DNA of 64,000 nucleotides, taken from Chryseolinea soli (GTDB lineage Bacteria; Bacteroidota; Bacteroidia; Cytophagales; Cyclobacteriaceae). The position numbers were made by a program, and so were the translations under genes. A model generated the notes under the pieces. It did no database searches. It had not been told where the DNA came from and saw nothing but the letters and a program-made list of their open reading frames with translations. Where the stretch lies: contig NZ_CP032382.1 of NCBI RefSeq assembly GCF_003589925.1, forward strand, positions 3,224,001 through 3,288,000, given 5' to 3'. This document shows positions 16,934 through 26,074 of the stretch, piece by piece; position 1 is the stretch's first letter, and each line of letters opens with the position of its first letter.

Positions 16934-18270
16934 TGGTTTGATGCCACGGCCGTGTTACGTGTTCTCAACCGCCGGTTGATAAACTCCCCAACGGACGTTC
17001 CCATGACCACTCCTTTTTCGTTGGCCGGCCGGTAATGAATGCCGCCATACAACCGGCTGCTCGCCGCTTCGAGGGCAGCCTCGCGGAACGATTTGAAGCT
17101 GCGTGTCGTCAGACCAAATTCGGTTTCCGTAGAGTCGGTAAAGGCAAAGTTGTCGCCAAAGACACCGGTCAACGTGGTGGCTGCGGCGCTGGAGATCACG
17201 CTGTGACCACTCAGGTATTCCGGGAAGGGAGGTGTTTGCAACAAAGGCGCCCAGGTCTCTTCAATATACAAATTGATATAGGTCTCGGGCCGGATCAGCA
17301 AGTGACGGTACTTTTCATCCCAACAGGCGATAAACCCATCAGCCAGCCCCAGGGCTACCCGGGCATAAGCTTCGGCGGCGTGCGGCGCATCGGTATGTTC
17401 TTTCAAACAGGCCAGGTGCGTGATGTTCATCCAATGTCCACCGGGTGATATTTTTTTTGTGGCAAACATCACATGGCCTTTCACATTCATCACAAAAGGA
17501 TTGCAGTCCCAGAAACGCGCGATCTCTTTTTGTTCTTCCGTGAGGTGTTTGCCGGTCTCGTATACTTCTATGGCCAGTTTGTAGAACTCGCTGTTCTTGT
17601 CCTTCGAGAAAGCGGGCGGTGGCACACCTTTGAATTGAGAAGCCGAGTCGATCACGAATGTGCGGATCTTTTTCCAATGCGGCTCAACCGCATCCATGTA
17701 GGCCGGTGGTGTGGGCTTCCAGGTAGACTCGCTGTCCTGGATGGAGTATTTCGGGAACGAACGGGTTTGTTTGTAGTTATCCTTCGACGCCCATTTGAGA
17801 ATGTGCTCTGATACTTTCGCACCATAATCGATCGAGCGCTGGTAAACTTCTTCGGGCAATCCCGACTGGTGATATTCTTCGAGCAGGGCTTTGTGAAACT
17901 CGTCAAGCTTGTCTTCCGAAAAAATAAGCGCCCGTCCCGTCAGCAGGAGGGCTTGCACGGAGGCCAGCGGATAACAATACGCCTTGCCGGCTTCGGGTTG
18001 GGGCAAGGGCTCCAATCCATTCAACTGGCCGGCCATCGACACGAGTGTTGAGTCCTGGTGGCGCGCCGCTTCATAGGCGGCAACGCTGGTGTAGGCGTAG
18101 ATGCGGCTGGCCACGGGTGGCGAGAAAATGTCGTGAACAATAATGTCCGTTATCTTTTTAACCGAACGATGCAAACGGTCCGGGTTTTGCACGTTGGCTT
18201 GATAGTCGCTATGCGATGTACAGGAAAGCAGGCATGCTATCGTGCACACCAGGAGTAATAATTTTTTCAT
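16930..18270 (-). CDS. Vanadium haloperoxidase/PAP2-like lipoprotein
   Basis: A 446-residue protein with a lipoprotein signal (lipobox CLLSC, C17). The C-terminal half carries the vanadium-dependent haloperoxidase/acid-phosphatase core: PEYLSGHSVISSAAA (the SGH histidine) and SSRLYGGIHYRPANEKG (the second histidine). In this family the same pocket binds vanadate or phosphate. Enzymes of this class either oxidise halides with peroxide or remove phosphate, and sequence alone does not separate the two. The N-terminal half is helical and contains the usual SPPVASRIYAY segment. Being a lipoprotein, it should act in the periplasm or at the outer membrane. Confidence 0.85.
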   Translation of the reverse strand: MKKLLLLVCTIACLLSCTSHSDYQANVQNPDRLHRSVKKITDIIVHDIFSPPVASRIYAYTSVAAYEAARHQDSTLVSMAGQLNGLEPLPQPEAGKAYCYPLASVQALLLTGRALIFSEDKLDEFHKALLEEYHQSGLPEEVYQRSIDYGAKVSEHILKWASKDNYKQTRSFPKYSIQDSESTWKPTPPAYMDAVEPHWKKIRTFVIDSASQFKGVPPPAFSKDKNSEFYKLAIEVYETGKHLTEEQKEIARFWDCNPFVMNVKGHVMFATKKISPGGHWMNITHLACLKEHTDAPHAAEAYARVALGLADGFIACWDEKYRHLLIRPETYINLYIEETWAPLLQTPPFPEYLSGHSVISSAAATTLTGVFGDNFAFTDSTETEFGLTTRSFKSFREAALEAASSRLYGGIHYRPANEKGVVMGTSVGEFINRRLRTRNTAVASNQ

Positions 18271-18389
18271 TGCTAAAATAAAAATTGAAAAAAGGGAAAG
18301 TGTATCACACGTTCATGGGCAAGCGTGGCGCGAGGTCCTGTCAAAACAAGACAGCGTGGTCAGGCTTTACGAATGAAGCGGACAAAAAA

Positions 18390-18947
18390 TCAAGACACTG
18401 ATTTTGGAGGATGAAAAATGGGCGGGTTGGAATCGTAGCGATAGCGACTGGTAATTTCCGCGAAGGCGCGATCGATGGTCCATCCGGAGTTTAACGACTC
18501 GAGGGAGTTTGTTTTTGAGAAACAATATTTTGCCGAAGAGATCACCAGTTTGATGCCGGAGCTTTGCGGCTGCTTGCTCTCGCTGGCAAACGACTTTGAA
18601 AAATCTTTGATCTGGTTGCTGGCCTCAGTGGTTTTATAGTCGCGAATACACACCACATAGAGCGTGTCTTTATATAACCGCTGTTTGACGAGTTGATAAA
18701 CGGTGCCTTCAAAGGAGATCTCGCCGTGGATGGGTTCGTACTCGTGGGAGTCGGCCCCATAGGGAATGGACAACGGCATTTTGATGATCATCTGGGCGCC
18801 GGGCTCGTTAAAACCCGATTGCAGTTTTTCGGTGACGCGGCTGGTGAGCTGATTGCGCACCATCACCAAAAAGGAGTAATACCCCACCGTATTCAATCCC
18901 ATCAGGAACAGGAAGAGGATACTGAAATATTTTCTTAGCGGGGCCAT
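18390..18947 (-). CDS. Conserved hypothetical membrane-anchored protein
   Basis: A 185-residue protein that begins MAPLRKYFSILFLFLMGLN, one N-terminal membrane anchor or uncleaved signal (residues about 8-28). About 155 polar residues with beta-strand character follow and should lie in the periplasm. The start at 18947 is chosen because the signal begins there; upstream in-frame codons to 19052 encode no recognisable sequence. The C-terminus ends in a proline-rich tail (NPPIFHPPKSVS). I do not recognise a family with confidence. It stands alone, divergent from the YdeI-like gene. Confidence 0.65.
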   Translation of the reverse strand: MAPLRKYFSILFLFLMGLNTVGYYSFLVMVRNQLTSRVTEKLQSGFNEPGAQMIIKMPLSIPYGADSHEYEPIHGEISFEGTVYQLVKQRLYKDTLYVVCIRDYKTTEASNQIKDFSKSFASESKQPQSSGIKLVISSAKYCFSKTNSLESLNSGWTIDRAFAEITSRYRYDSNPPIFHPPKSVS

Positions 18948-19142
18948 GGCGTAAACAGCAGTGGAGGCTTGGGTTATGGGGATTTCGAAGGATAATATTA
19001 CGCAATTACAGGTATAACCACAACCCCCCGTTTTGTGGCGGACAGCGACCAACCAAAATCAAGTCTGCAAGGCTTTTGGCCGGCGAAACCCGGGGTATTT
19101 GCGTTTATTGGAATACCTTATTTTTGTTTTTACTGCCCGGCG

Positions 19143-19637
19143 ATGGCAACCCGCATGAAACCCCTTGTGAATAAAAAATACGTGCTCGAAAGATTCAACG
19201 GCAAAGGCGGATGGACCTTCGCGCGTCTTCCCGAAATACGGAAGGACAAGAAAAATCCTTTCGGCTGGGTAAAGGTGCGGGGAACGATAGATGGTTATGA
19301 AATACGCAAATACCACCTGATGCCGATGGGCAACGGTGATTTGTTCCTACCCGTAAAGGCCGAGATACGCAAGCAGATCGGCAAGAAAGCCGGCGACAAG
19401 GTTCACGTGATCTTGTTTCCGGACAACGAGCCGCTCGAAGTTCCGGAGGAGATGTTGCTTTGCCTGAGGGATGAGCCGGCAGCTTTGAAATTCTTTAACG
19501 CCCTCTCGGAAAGCGAACGCAAGTTCTATATCACCTGGGTGTATTCGGCCAAGCGCGAAGAGACCAAGATCAGCCGCATGGCGAAGACGATAGACCGCCT
19601 GGTACGCGGGCTAAAGCTTTATGAAAAGGAAGCGTAA
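19143..19637 (+). CDS. DUF1905/YdeI-OmpD-associated family protein
   Basis: A 164-residue cytoplasmic protein. The first half (about residues 10-95) is a DUF1905-like small beta-barrel: WTFARLPEI, FGWVKVRGTIDGYEI, LFLPVKAEIRKQIGKKAGDKVHV. The second half is a YdeI/OmpD-associated helical domain, DEPAALKFFNALSESERKFYITWV, ending in a basic helix. Such proteins are often annotated as bacteriocin-protection proteins, but a biochemical role is not established. The start at 19143 (MATRM) fits the domain boundary; an upstream in-frame ATG at 19035 adds 36 unrelated residues. Confidence 0.82.
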   Translation: MATRMKPLVNKKYVLERFNGKGGWTFARLPEIRKDKKNPFGWVKVRGTIDGYEIRKYHLMPMGNGDLFLPVKAEIRKQIGKKAGDKVHVILFPDNEPLEVPEEMLLCLRDEPAALKFFNALSESERKFYITWVYSAKREETKISRMAKTIDRLVRGLKLYEKEA

Positions 19638-19643
19638 GTCGCT

Positions 19644-20591
19644 TTAATTCTTCTCTTCGACCGTAGAAAACTTTACGGCAGGTTGATCCGTCGCGGTCGC
19701 CGTGTTCTTCTTTTTATTGAGGATATATACCGCTGCGATGCCCAATAGACCACCAACGATCGAGTGGACCTCCGGGATCTCGTTCAGAAAAATCCACGAG
19801 CCGAGGGCTGCGGAAAAAGGAACGAGGAAGATAAAGCTGCTGGCTTTGCTTGCTCCAATTTTGGAAGTGGCAACAAAGTAGAACGTTGTGGCGATGGACG
19901 TGGTGATGGTAGCACTGAAAAACAGGTTGCCCCAGAAGACGCCGTCGGCTTTGCTGAGAAGTGAGACTGAAGTCGCAGGACCGGAAAAGAAGAACATCAT
20001 CACGGTACTTACCGCATACATCCAGCAACTGAAAGTGGCGGGCGATCCATAACGCGACGCCCGGGCGGTCACCAAACTCAGCACCGCCCATGCCAGCGAA
20101 GCGAGCAAGAAGTAAATGTTGCCTGCACTAAAAAGCGCGGAACCGTCGGTAAAGATCTTTAGCAGGATGACACCGGCCGAGATGCCCAGGGCAAGTCCCC
20201 AGAATTCCTGGCGCGTAGGTTTGCGCCGGGCGATGATCAGCATCATGCAATAAGAAATGATCGGGTTTAGCACCGTCACCAGGATCCCCCCGGCACCGGC
20301 TTTGCCTACGGTGAGTCCTTTGAAGAAAAGGAAAGTATATAAAGAAATGAGCACCGACGCCAGCAGCATGTCGGGCAACCCTTTCTTGCTGATGCGCAGC
20401 GATATTTTGGAGATCCACAAGATGAGGATCAGCGACACGAACGTTAGGGCAAACCGGTAGAAGGAGATGGTCAGGGGAGAACCATACACGGAAAGGATCT
20501 TTCCCGAAGTCCAACTGAAACCCCAGCAGGTCATGCTCAGGATCATGCCCAGCAGGAATAGCTTTTGGTTGGAGGCTGTCTTTTCGGTCAT
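19644..20591 (-). CDS. EamA-family (DMT superfamily) transporter
   Basis: A 315-residue inner-membrane protein with ten hydrophobic helices arranged as two EamA repeats. The first begins SMTCWGFSWTSGKILS and the second ISAGVILLKIF...FLLASLAWAVLSLVT. The drug/metabolite transporter family exports small metabolites such as amino acids or their analogues. The substrate is unknown. The C-terminal tail is soluble and charged. It converges with the YdeI-like gene, six bases apart. Confidence 0.9.
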   Translation of the reverse strand: MTEKTASNQKLFLLGMILSMTCWGFSWTSGKILSVYGSPLTISFYRFALTFVSLILILWISKISLRISKKGLPDMLLASVLISLYTFLFFKGLTVGKAGAGGILVTVLNPIISYCMMLIIARRKPTRQEFWGLALGISAGVILLKIFTDGSALFSAGNIYFLLASLAWAVLSLVTARASRYGSPATFSCWMYAVSTVMMFFFSGPATSVSLLSKADGVFWGNLFFSATITTSIATTFYFVATSKIGASKASSFIFLVPFSAALGSWIFLNEIPEVHSIVGGLLGIAAVYILNKKKNTATATDQPAVKFSTVEEKN

Positions 20592-20786
20592 GCGCGTTTT
20601 GATTTTAGTGGGCGAAAGATAGGGACAGAAATTGTTCCCGGCGTGGATTTAGGAGGGGTTATTTACAGCGGGTTAACGTCGTTGCCCGGGGAAAGATTCC
20701 TGGGAAGAAAGATATAGGGCGTGTTTGTATTTATTTTTTTATGAAAATGATGTGATCTAACCTGTCGCGCTTCACGATAAGGCCAG

Positions 20787-20816
20787 TTTGAATTTCAACC
20801 GAATTCGTTAACTTCG
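20787..20816 (+). promoter_or_regulatory. Promoter of the outer-membrane beta-barrel gene
   Basis: TTTG at 20787-20790, an 18-base spacer and TAACTTCG at 20809-20816 (one base off TAnnTTTG). This would place transcription start near 20823, about 13 bases before the ATG. Confidence 0.5.
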
Positions 20817-20835
20817 GTATACGACCCTCTACGTT

Positions 20836-21621
20836 ATGACAAGAAATTTACTGTTTGCCCTTCTTTTACTGTCCGTCCTAAGTCATGCGCAAACCCACCG
20901 CTTCATGTTCCACCTGGGAGCCAACCAGGTGATGCTGCCGGCCGTCGACGCGCAAAGCGAATTGTCCCTGATCATCCCCGTGAACACTGGTACCGGCGAC
21001 TACAAATATCCGGTCACGATACGCCAGCAGTTCTCGGGTAAAGTAGGTTTCGATTTGGGCGCGAAAGCGGACCTTGTTGTGACCAAACGATTTTTTATCA
21101 CCACCGGTCTGCAAGCCTCATTCGTAAGATATCAGAGGTCAACCACCCTTGAGGATTTTCCTTTGGCGATTGGATTCTCCGGTGTCCCCACGGGCTCTCC
21201 CATGGGCGCTGTGATCCTCCGGCCTGCTCCGTCGGGAAACAATGCGGTGACGCTCAACGGGGGGGATGGTAACACCTCCTTGTGGTATGGACAAATTCCC
21301 GTGATGGCGGGCACATCCTTTCTTCATTCCAAATTGGTGGTGCGAGCCGGGGCTCTGTTTTCTGTTCTGGCCTATGCCTCCGAAAATAAAACCCGCTACA
21401 GCCTGAGCGCGCCCTACGCTGCCGAGACATACAAAGACACGGATAAAAGTGCGTATCAAACCTTTCAAGCTGGCGCGGCCGTGGAGGCTACCTATTTTAT
21501 ATGGCCTTGGATGGGCATTGATCTACGCTTTAACCATTCGCTCACATCGCTTTATGGCGATCAAGCGAAACCACGAATGTCCGTGGTTTCGCTTGGATTG
21601 AATTATTGCATCAGCAAATAA
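20836..21621 (+). CDS. Outer-membrane beta-barrel protein of unknown function
   Basis: A 261-residue protein with a signal peptide (cleavage after SHAQ, residue 19). The mature part consists of alternating polar and hydrophobic strands with aromatic girdles (GKVGFDLGAKADLVVTKRFFITTGLQASFVRY is one strand pair) and ends in a short strand SLGLNYCISK. This is the pattern of PorT-like or OmpA-like barrels of about eight to ten strands. The role, pore or surface protein, cannot be told. It has its own promoter and no obvious operon partner. Confidence 0.7.
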   Translation: MTRNLLFALLLLSVLSHAQTHRFMFHLGANQVMLPAVDAQSELSLIIPVNTGTGDYKYPVTIRQQFSGKVGFDLGAKADLVVTKRFFITTGLQASFVRYQRSTTLEDFPLAIGFSGVPTGSPMGAVILRPAPSGNNAVTLNGGDGNTSLWYGQIPVMAGTSFLHSKLVVRAGALFSVLAYASENKTRYSLSAPYAAETYKDTDKSAYQTFQAGAAVEATYFIWPWMGIDLRFNHSLTSLYGDQAKPRMSVVSLGLNYCISK

Positions 21622-21725
21622 TCGCGACGCGCTTCGCACCCTAAGAAATTTTTTAGTCCCTGGTGTCTTCAGTCAGTCTGAATCTTTCATTCACCCGGTA
21701 GAGATTGCGTCGAGAAATCCGGTCA

Positions 21726-24479
21726 TCAATGGTTGATGGTAAATGTCAAACTATTGGAAAATTCAACTGGGGTATACGCAATGATCGTCCTTCGGCCGAC
21801 CCCTAGCCCTGAGGGGACAACGACTTCCAGGGACGTGGTGGAACTTTTGACGATTACGGCCCTCGTCCCCTCAATGGCTACTTGGGTTACTTTGTCCAAA
21901 TTGTAGCCGCTAATCATAATATGCGCACCGGCCCTTGCAGCAGGAGGGGTGACGGAGTTGAGGACTGGTGTTAAGGAAAGCGTAAAAGAAATGTTGTCGC
22001 TTCCCGCACTATTGGAAACAACCACATCACCCGAAACTGCCCCTTGAGGCACTGTAGCGATGATCTGCGTGTCGCTGTTTACGAAAAAAACAGCGGCCAC
22101 ACCGTTGCTGAAGGTAACTTTGGTTACATCCCCCAAGCCGGAGCCATCGATGGTAACCGTACTGCCCACAACAGCCGGTGTGGGATTGATGGAGGTTACA
22201 TCGGGTGTAACGCCAAAGACGTATCCGGAAGAACCCGTGCCTGCTGCGGTGGTTACGGTGATGGCCCCGGTCCGTGCACCCGGCGGAACCATGGCTTCAA
22301 TGGAGGTCGTCGATTGCACGGTGTAGGAGGCGGGGACGCCGTTGAACGAGACATCGGTTGCATTGTCAAAATTGGCACCACGGATGCGGACCGGTGTACC
22401 GATCGGTCCGGTGGCGGGAGAAAATGAAGTCACTGCCGGCGCCACCGTAAAGCTGCTAGCCGTTGTGTAGGATCCCGCCGGCGTGGTCACCGTAATGCTG
22501 CCGGTGGTTGCACCGACCGGGACCTTTGCCGAGATCATGCTGGACGAGTTCACTTGAAAATTTAAACTGCCGGTTTCCGTTCCATTGAACTGCACGGACG
22601 AGGCCTGGTCAAAAGAAGAACCCGAGAGGGTGACCGTCGAACCGACGACGCCCATCGACGGACTGAAGGAAATGATTTGAGGCGGCGGAACAACCGTGAA
22701 AATCCCGGTGGATGCATCGCCTGCCACGGTCTTGATCTTGATCGCCCCGGAGGTAGCAGCGGTTGGGACATTAAACGAAATCGTATTGGACGTTACCCTG
22801 AGCCCTGAAGTGATAGCCATACCGTTGAACTCAACTGTGGCATTGTCGAAATGGGAACCGCTTATGGTGACTGGGGTACCTGCCGGACCAGACGTCGGCA
22901 TGAAACTGTCTATGTCAGGCGGCTGGATGACCGTAAACTCCTGTGGACTGCTCAAGGTGATGTTTTCAGTGGTCACCGTGATCCTTCCGGTAGTTGAATT
23001 CGCCGGTACCCGCACCTGGAGAGAAGTTTCCGACTCCCATGTGAATCCACCCGGGTCTACAGCGACCCCATTGAATTTAACCTTGGACGTATTGTCAAAA
23101 TCAAAACCGGTAAGGGTGATCAATGTACCGACCGGGCCGCTTGTGGGCGAAAACGCAAGCGCGGATGATGGGTCAACGACGGTGAAGATCGCTGCCGAAA
23201 CGCCTGTGCCCGAGGGGTTGGTCACCCGCACAGTACCCGTGGAAGCCAGGGTGGGAACTTTCACATCCAGGGAAGTCAGAGAGTTTACAGTAATATTGGC
23301 TTGACCCGCCTCTGCGCCGTTGAACTTCACCGATGAAACGTCTTTGAAATTGGTCCCGATGATGGTTATCGTTGTTTTACCGGCCACGCCCCTCACTGGC
23401 GTAAAACGATCGATCGATGGCGCCGGGATGACCGAAAAATTATCGTTGCTCTTGCCCGTACCTGCCGCCGTTTCCACGACGATAGGCCCGGAAGTGGCGC
23501 CTGCCGGTACCGTTGCTTTTAATTGGTTTTCGTTTACGAAAGTGGTCTTGGCGTAGATGTTGCCGAACAGTACCTTGGCATCCGGAAGAAAATTGCCGCC
23601 GTTGATGGTCACTTCCGTGGTGAGCGTTCCGCTGGCAGGGGCAAAGGACGCGACTACGGGGGCGCCTTCTACGACAAAGTCTGTATCGCTGAGGGCCTCT
23701 CCTCCGTCGCCAACGACTTTCAACTTCCCGGTAGCGGCTGCCGCGGGAACAATGGCGTCGATCAAGGTGGTGCTCTTCACTTCAAACACAGCGGCCGCAT
23801 CCTGGAAATAGACTGCCGTGATGCCGTTCAGGCTTGCGCCATAAATGGATACATGTTTCCCGGTTTGGCCCGCCGTTGGAGAAAAGGAAGTGAGGGAAGG
23901 TGGAGGCACGACGGTAAACGTTGCTCTTTTGGACACGCCGCTCGCCGTGGTTACCATCACCACTTTTTCTCCAAGCGTGCTGTTGCCTGGAATTTTGATC
24001 ACCAATTGTGTATTGGAGGAAGCCTCAAACACCGTGATCTTTTGGTCGCCGAAAGTAACTTCTTTCACCTCTGAGAAATAACGGCCAGTCAACGTCACCC
24101 GCATGCCTCGCGACCCTTTGGCCGGCACGATCGCCGTGATCTCGGGGATAGCTGCGAGGATCGTGAATTCCACCAGGTTTGAAATGCCGCCAGGGGTCTC
24201 GACCGTCAGATTGACTTTCCCCACCGGCAACCCGGCCGGCACTTGCGTGGACACCGCTTTGTTTTCGGCTGCGGTCACCGCACTCTCCACCGTGCCGAAG
24301 ACAACGCGCGTCGCCTGGCCGAGGAGCAGACCGGAGACCATGATGACGTCACCGGCCTGCCCGCTGTCGGGCGACACCTTTACGATGATGGGTTTGTCTT
24401 CATCTTTCTGACACGTGGAAAACATGAGCATGCCAGCCAGCAGCAGGGTTGGGAGGCGGTAGCTAAACATTTTTTTCAT
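21726..24479 (-). CDS. Lipoprotein of eleven tandem IPT/TIG domains
   Basis: A 917-residue surface or periplasmic lipoprotein: lipobox MFSTC with C23, a short linker, then eleven consecutive IPT/TIG immunoglobulin-like domains of about 78-84 residues to the C-terminus. Each has the SFSPTSGPxGTxVTIxGxxF start, a VxFNG strand and a VPxGAxTGxIxVTT turn. No enzymatic, SusE-like or adhesin cap domain is visible, so it looks like a rigid stalk or glycan-contacting rod. Bacteroidota IPT lipoproteins are often linked to polysaccharide uptake, but no SusCD pair is adjacent here. An ATG at 24488 would add three residues. The repeat array makes recombination-driven length change likely. Confidence 0.88.
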   Translation of the reverse strand: MKKMFSYRLPTLLLAGMLMFSTCQKDEDKPIIVKVSPDSGQAGDVIMVSGLLLGQATRVVFGTVESAVTAAENKAVSTQVPAGLPVGKVNLTVETPGGISNLVEFTILAAIPEITAIVPAKGSRGMRVTLTGRYFSEVKEVTFGDQKITVFEASSNTQLVIKIPGNSTLGEKVVMVTTASGVSKRATFTVVPPPSLTSFSPTAGQTGKHVSIYGASLNGITAVYFQDAAAVFEVKSTTLIDAIVPAAAATGKLKVVGDGGEALSDTDFVVEGAPVVASFAPASGTLTTEVTINGGNFLPDAKVLFGNIYAKTTFVNENQLKATVPAGATSGPIVVETAAGTGKSNDNFSVIPAPSIDRFTPVRGVAGKTTITIIGTNFKDVSSVKFNGAEAGQANITVNSLTSLDVKVPTLASTGTVRVTNPSGTGVSAAIFTVVDPSSALAFSPTSGPVGTLITLTGFDFDNTSKVKFNGVAVDPGGFTWESETSLQVRVPANSTTGRITVTTENITLSSPQEFTVIQPPDIDSFMPTSGPAGTPVTISGSHFDNATVEFNGMAITSGLRVTSNTISFNVPTAATSGAIKIKTVAGDASTGIFTVVPPPQIISFSPSMGVVGSTVTLSGSSFDQASSVQFNGTETGSLNFQVNSSSMISAKVPVGATTGSITVTTPAGSYTTASSFTVAPAVTSFSPATGPIGTPVRIRGANFDNATDVSFNGVPASYTVQSTTSIEAMVPPGARTGAITVTTAAGTGSSGYVFGVTPDVTSINPTPAVVGSTVTIDGSGLGDVTKVTFSNGVAAVFFVNSDTQIIATVPQGAVSGDVVVSNSAGSDNISFTLSLTPVLNSVTPPAARAGAHIMISGYNLDKVTQVAIEGTRAVIVKSSTTSLEVVVPSGLGVGRRTIIAYTPVEFSNSLTFTINH

Positions 24480-24930
24480 ACGGAGCATGGATTTATTAAA
24501 GCCTTTAAGCGCCGCGGGCGCTGTGGAATCGTGGAGAGCTGATGCTACTGCGAGGGTCGAAAAATGAAAGAGAGGGAGGATTCAAAAAGCAGTTTTGCCG
24601 CTGCTAAAAAGCAGTGTCAAAAAACAGGTCAGCTTTGATAAAGAATGGAATCGCCGGGATGTGCTGAAGAAATGCGCGTCAAAAAACGCCACTCAACGAG
24701 AGGGCGATAACATGGCCAAACAAAAACGCGATTTCAATGTAGTATAAAATCGTTTCAGTGGAAGGGATGCAGATGAAATTTTTCTGGCTATGCCAGGGGC
24801 CTTATTTTTTGCCATTTCTCCGTTCGGCTATGCCGAAATAAACCGGCGCTTCCGCGTTGTGCGTTTTGGAAAAAAAGAAAAACCCGGCGTCCCGGGTTTT
24901 GTGATCATGCTGTAAGGCTAAACTTGCGGG
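24480..24930. other. Intergenic region upstream of the IPT-repeat gene
   Basis: It holds the terminator of the VOC gene near its right end and two close copies of AAAAAGCAGT around 24585-24613. No full TAnnTTTG box for the IPT gene was found. I see no ORF with family resemblance. Confidence 0.4.
24870..24900 (-). terminator. Intrinsic terminator of the SRPBCC-ArsR-VOC operon
   Basis: A nine-base-pair perfect stem (AAAACCCGG with CCGGGTTTT) and four-base loop is followed on the minus strand by a T-rich tract (TTTTCTTTTTTT). It lies about 30 bases after the stop of the VOC gene. Confidence 0.85.
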
Positions 24931-25281
24931 TCACGATTGATGCAGGCTCCAGCGATTGCCATCCGGGTCTTTCACGCCGGCAAATCTCCCCCACGGTGTT
25001 TTTTCGATTTCTTCTACGGCAATGCCCAGGGATTCGAGCCGCGTCTTTTCTTTTTCAATGTCGTCGGTGCCAATCACAAAGCCTCGCAGGCTGCCGGTGG
25101 GCATTTCGGGAAACCAGTTCACCAGCGTGATGGTGGTGCCGCCACCCGGGAGACCCATTTGGATCCACTGCTGGTTGCCAAAGGGTGCTTCGACCACGAT
25201 GGTGAATCCGAAGGTGAGATAGAATTTCTTGGCGATCTGTTGATCGGATACCGGAACGGAAATGATGTCGATACTTTTCAT
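24931..25281 (-). CDS. VOC/glyoxalase-like protein, third gene of an ArsR operon
   Basis: A 116-residue VOC-fold protein. Module one is IDIISVPVSDQQIAKKFYLTFGF and module two GFVIGTDDIEKEKTRLESLGI, with the standard end FAGVKDPDGNRWSLHQS. It may bind or modify a small hydrophobic compound. Its start overlaps the ArsR stop by four bases (ATGA), placing it at the end of the SRPBCC-ArsR-VOC operon. The combination is common in Bacteroidota, with unknown inducers. Confidence 0.85.
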   Translation of the reverse strand: MKSIDIISVPVSDQQIAKKFYLTFGFTIVVEAPFGNQQWIQMGLPGGGTTITLVNWFPEMPTGSLRGFVIGTDDIEKEKTRLESLGIAVEEIEKTPWGRFAGVKDPDGNRWSLHQS

Positions 25282-25616
25282 CGCTTTTTGTTTTTAAGGT
25301 TTGCTCTCTTCTTTAACAGTTGTTCGAGGTTGTGGACTTTCGTTTCCCAGAATTGTTCAAAGTGTTCCACCCATTCTTTCACGCCGTTGAAACCGTCGGG
25401 GTTCAGACGGCAGAAGCGCTCGCGGCCCACATCTTCATAGTGTAGAAAGCCGGCGTCGTGCAACACCTTGATGTGTTTGGAAACGGCGGGGCGGCTCACA
25501 TCGAAGTTGGTGGCCAACGTGTTGATGCTTCGTTTCTCTTTGCGGATGAGCATGAGGATGGCGCGCCGGTTTGGGTCGGCCAGTGCGTAGAAGGGGTCGG
25601 TGTTATACGTGGGCAT
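25278..25616 (-). CDS. ArsR-family transcriptional repressor
   Basis: A 112-residue winged-helix protein of the ArsR family, autorepressor type. The helix-turn-helix is SINTLATNFDVSRPAVSKHIKVLHDAG (residues about 31-57), and the wing follows near FLHYEDVGRERFCRL. No cysteine cluster for metal sensing is present, so it belongs to the metal-independent branch that accompanies SRPBCC and VOC proteins. It overlaps the SRPBCC gene by 14 bases at its start and the VOC gene by four bases at its end. It probably represses the operon through the two palindromes ahead of the first gene. Confidence 0.9.
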   Translation of the reverse strand: MPTYNTDPFYALADPNRRAILMLIRKEKRSINTLATNFDVSRPAVSKHIKVLHDAGFLHYEDVGRERFCRLNPDGFNGVKEWVEHFEQFWETKVHNLEQLLKKRANLKNKKR

Positions 25617-26052
25617 GGGTGCGCTTGGTTAAAATTTCCGTAAATCGGCGGATCACATGGTGCGCCCAGCCTTTTTTCATGATCATGGAAGCAATGAGTC
25701 CTTTGAATCCACTGAAGCCGGTGTGATCCAGCACGAGACGCGTGCCCCCCGGCTGGGCGATGAGTGTCCAGGTCACTACGCTGTCGAGGGTGAGCGAGCC
25801 GTCGCCGGGTCCGCCTTGCCAACGGAAGGAAAGTTTTTCTTCCGAGATCACCTCCAGCACCTGGCAGTAGACGATGCCGTCCCATCCAAAACCCTTCTTT
25901 GGCTTATCGCGAAACTGGAACCGGTGCCCGACCACGGGTTGAAAATCGTTTTTCATCAGCCACTGGCCGATCAGCTCGGGGTCCGTGAGACAAGTCCAGA
26001 CTTCTTGCCGGGGGAAGGCCAGGAACCACTCCAGGTGAATGTCGCGTTTCAT
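25603..26052 (-). CDS. SRPBCC (AHSA1/START-like) protein, first gene of an ArsR operon
   Basis: A 149-residue SRPBCC-fold protein. The opening IHLEWFLAFPRQEVWTCLTDP and the C-terminal helix (IASMIMKKGWAHHVIRR) show the START-like helix-grip cavity. Proteins of this branch bind hydrophobic ligands, with no enzyme role established. It is the first gene of the operon and its ATG lies just after two palindromic operators. The usual order in such operons is ArsR first; here the SRPBCC gene leads. Confidence 0.82.
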   Translation of the reverse strand: MKRDIHLEWFLAFPRQEVWTCLTDPELIGQWLMKNDFQPVVGHRFQFRDKPKKGFGWDGIVYCQVLEVISEEKLSFRWQGGPGDGSLTLDSVVTWTLIAQPGGTRLVLDHTGFSGFKGLIASMIMKKGWAHHVIRRFTEILTKRTHAHV

Positions 26053-26057
26053 ATCGT

Positions 26058-26073
26058 GTAACTTTTAAGTTAC
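26058..26073. promoter_or_regulatory. ArsR operator O1 (perfect palindrome)
   Basis: GTAACTTTTAAGTTAC is a perfect 16-base palindrome. It lies just downstream of the promoter's -7 box, over the expected transcription start and 6 bases before the SRPBCC ATG. Confidence 0.7.
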
Positions 26074-26074
26074 G

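Noticed and set aside
22696..23304. A 202-codon open frame on the plus strand
   Set aside because: It is antisense to the IPT repeats, whose repetitive codons leave the opposite strand open.
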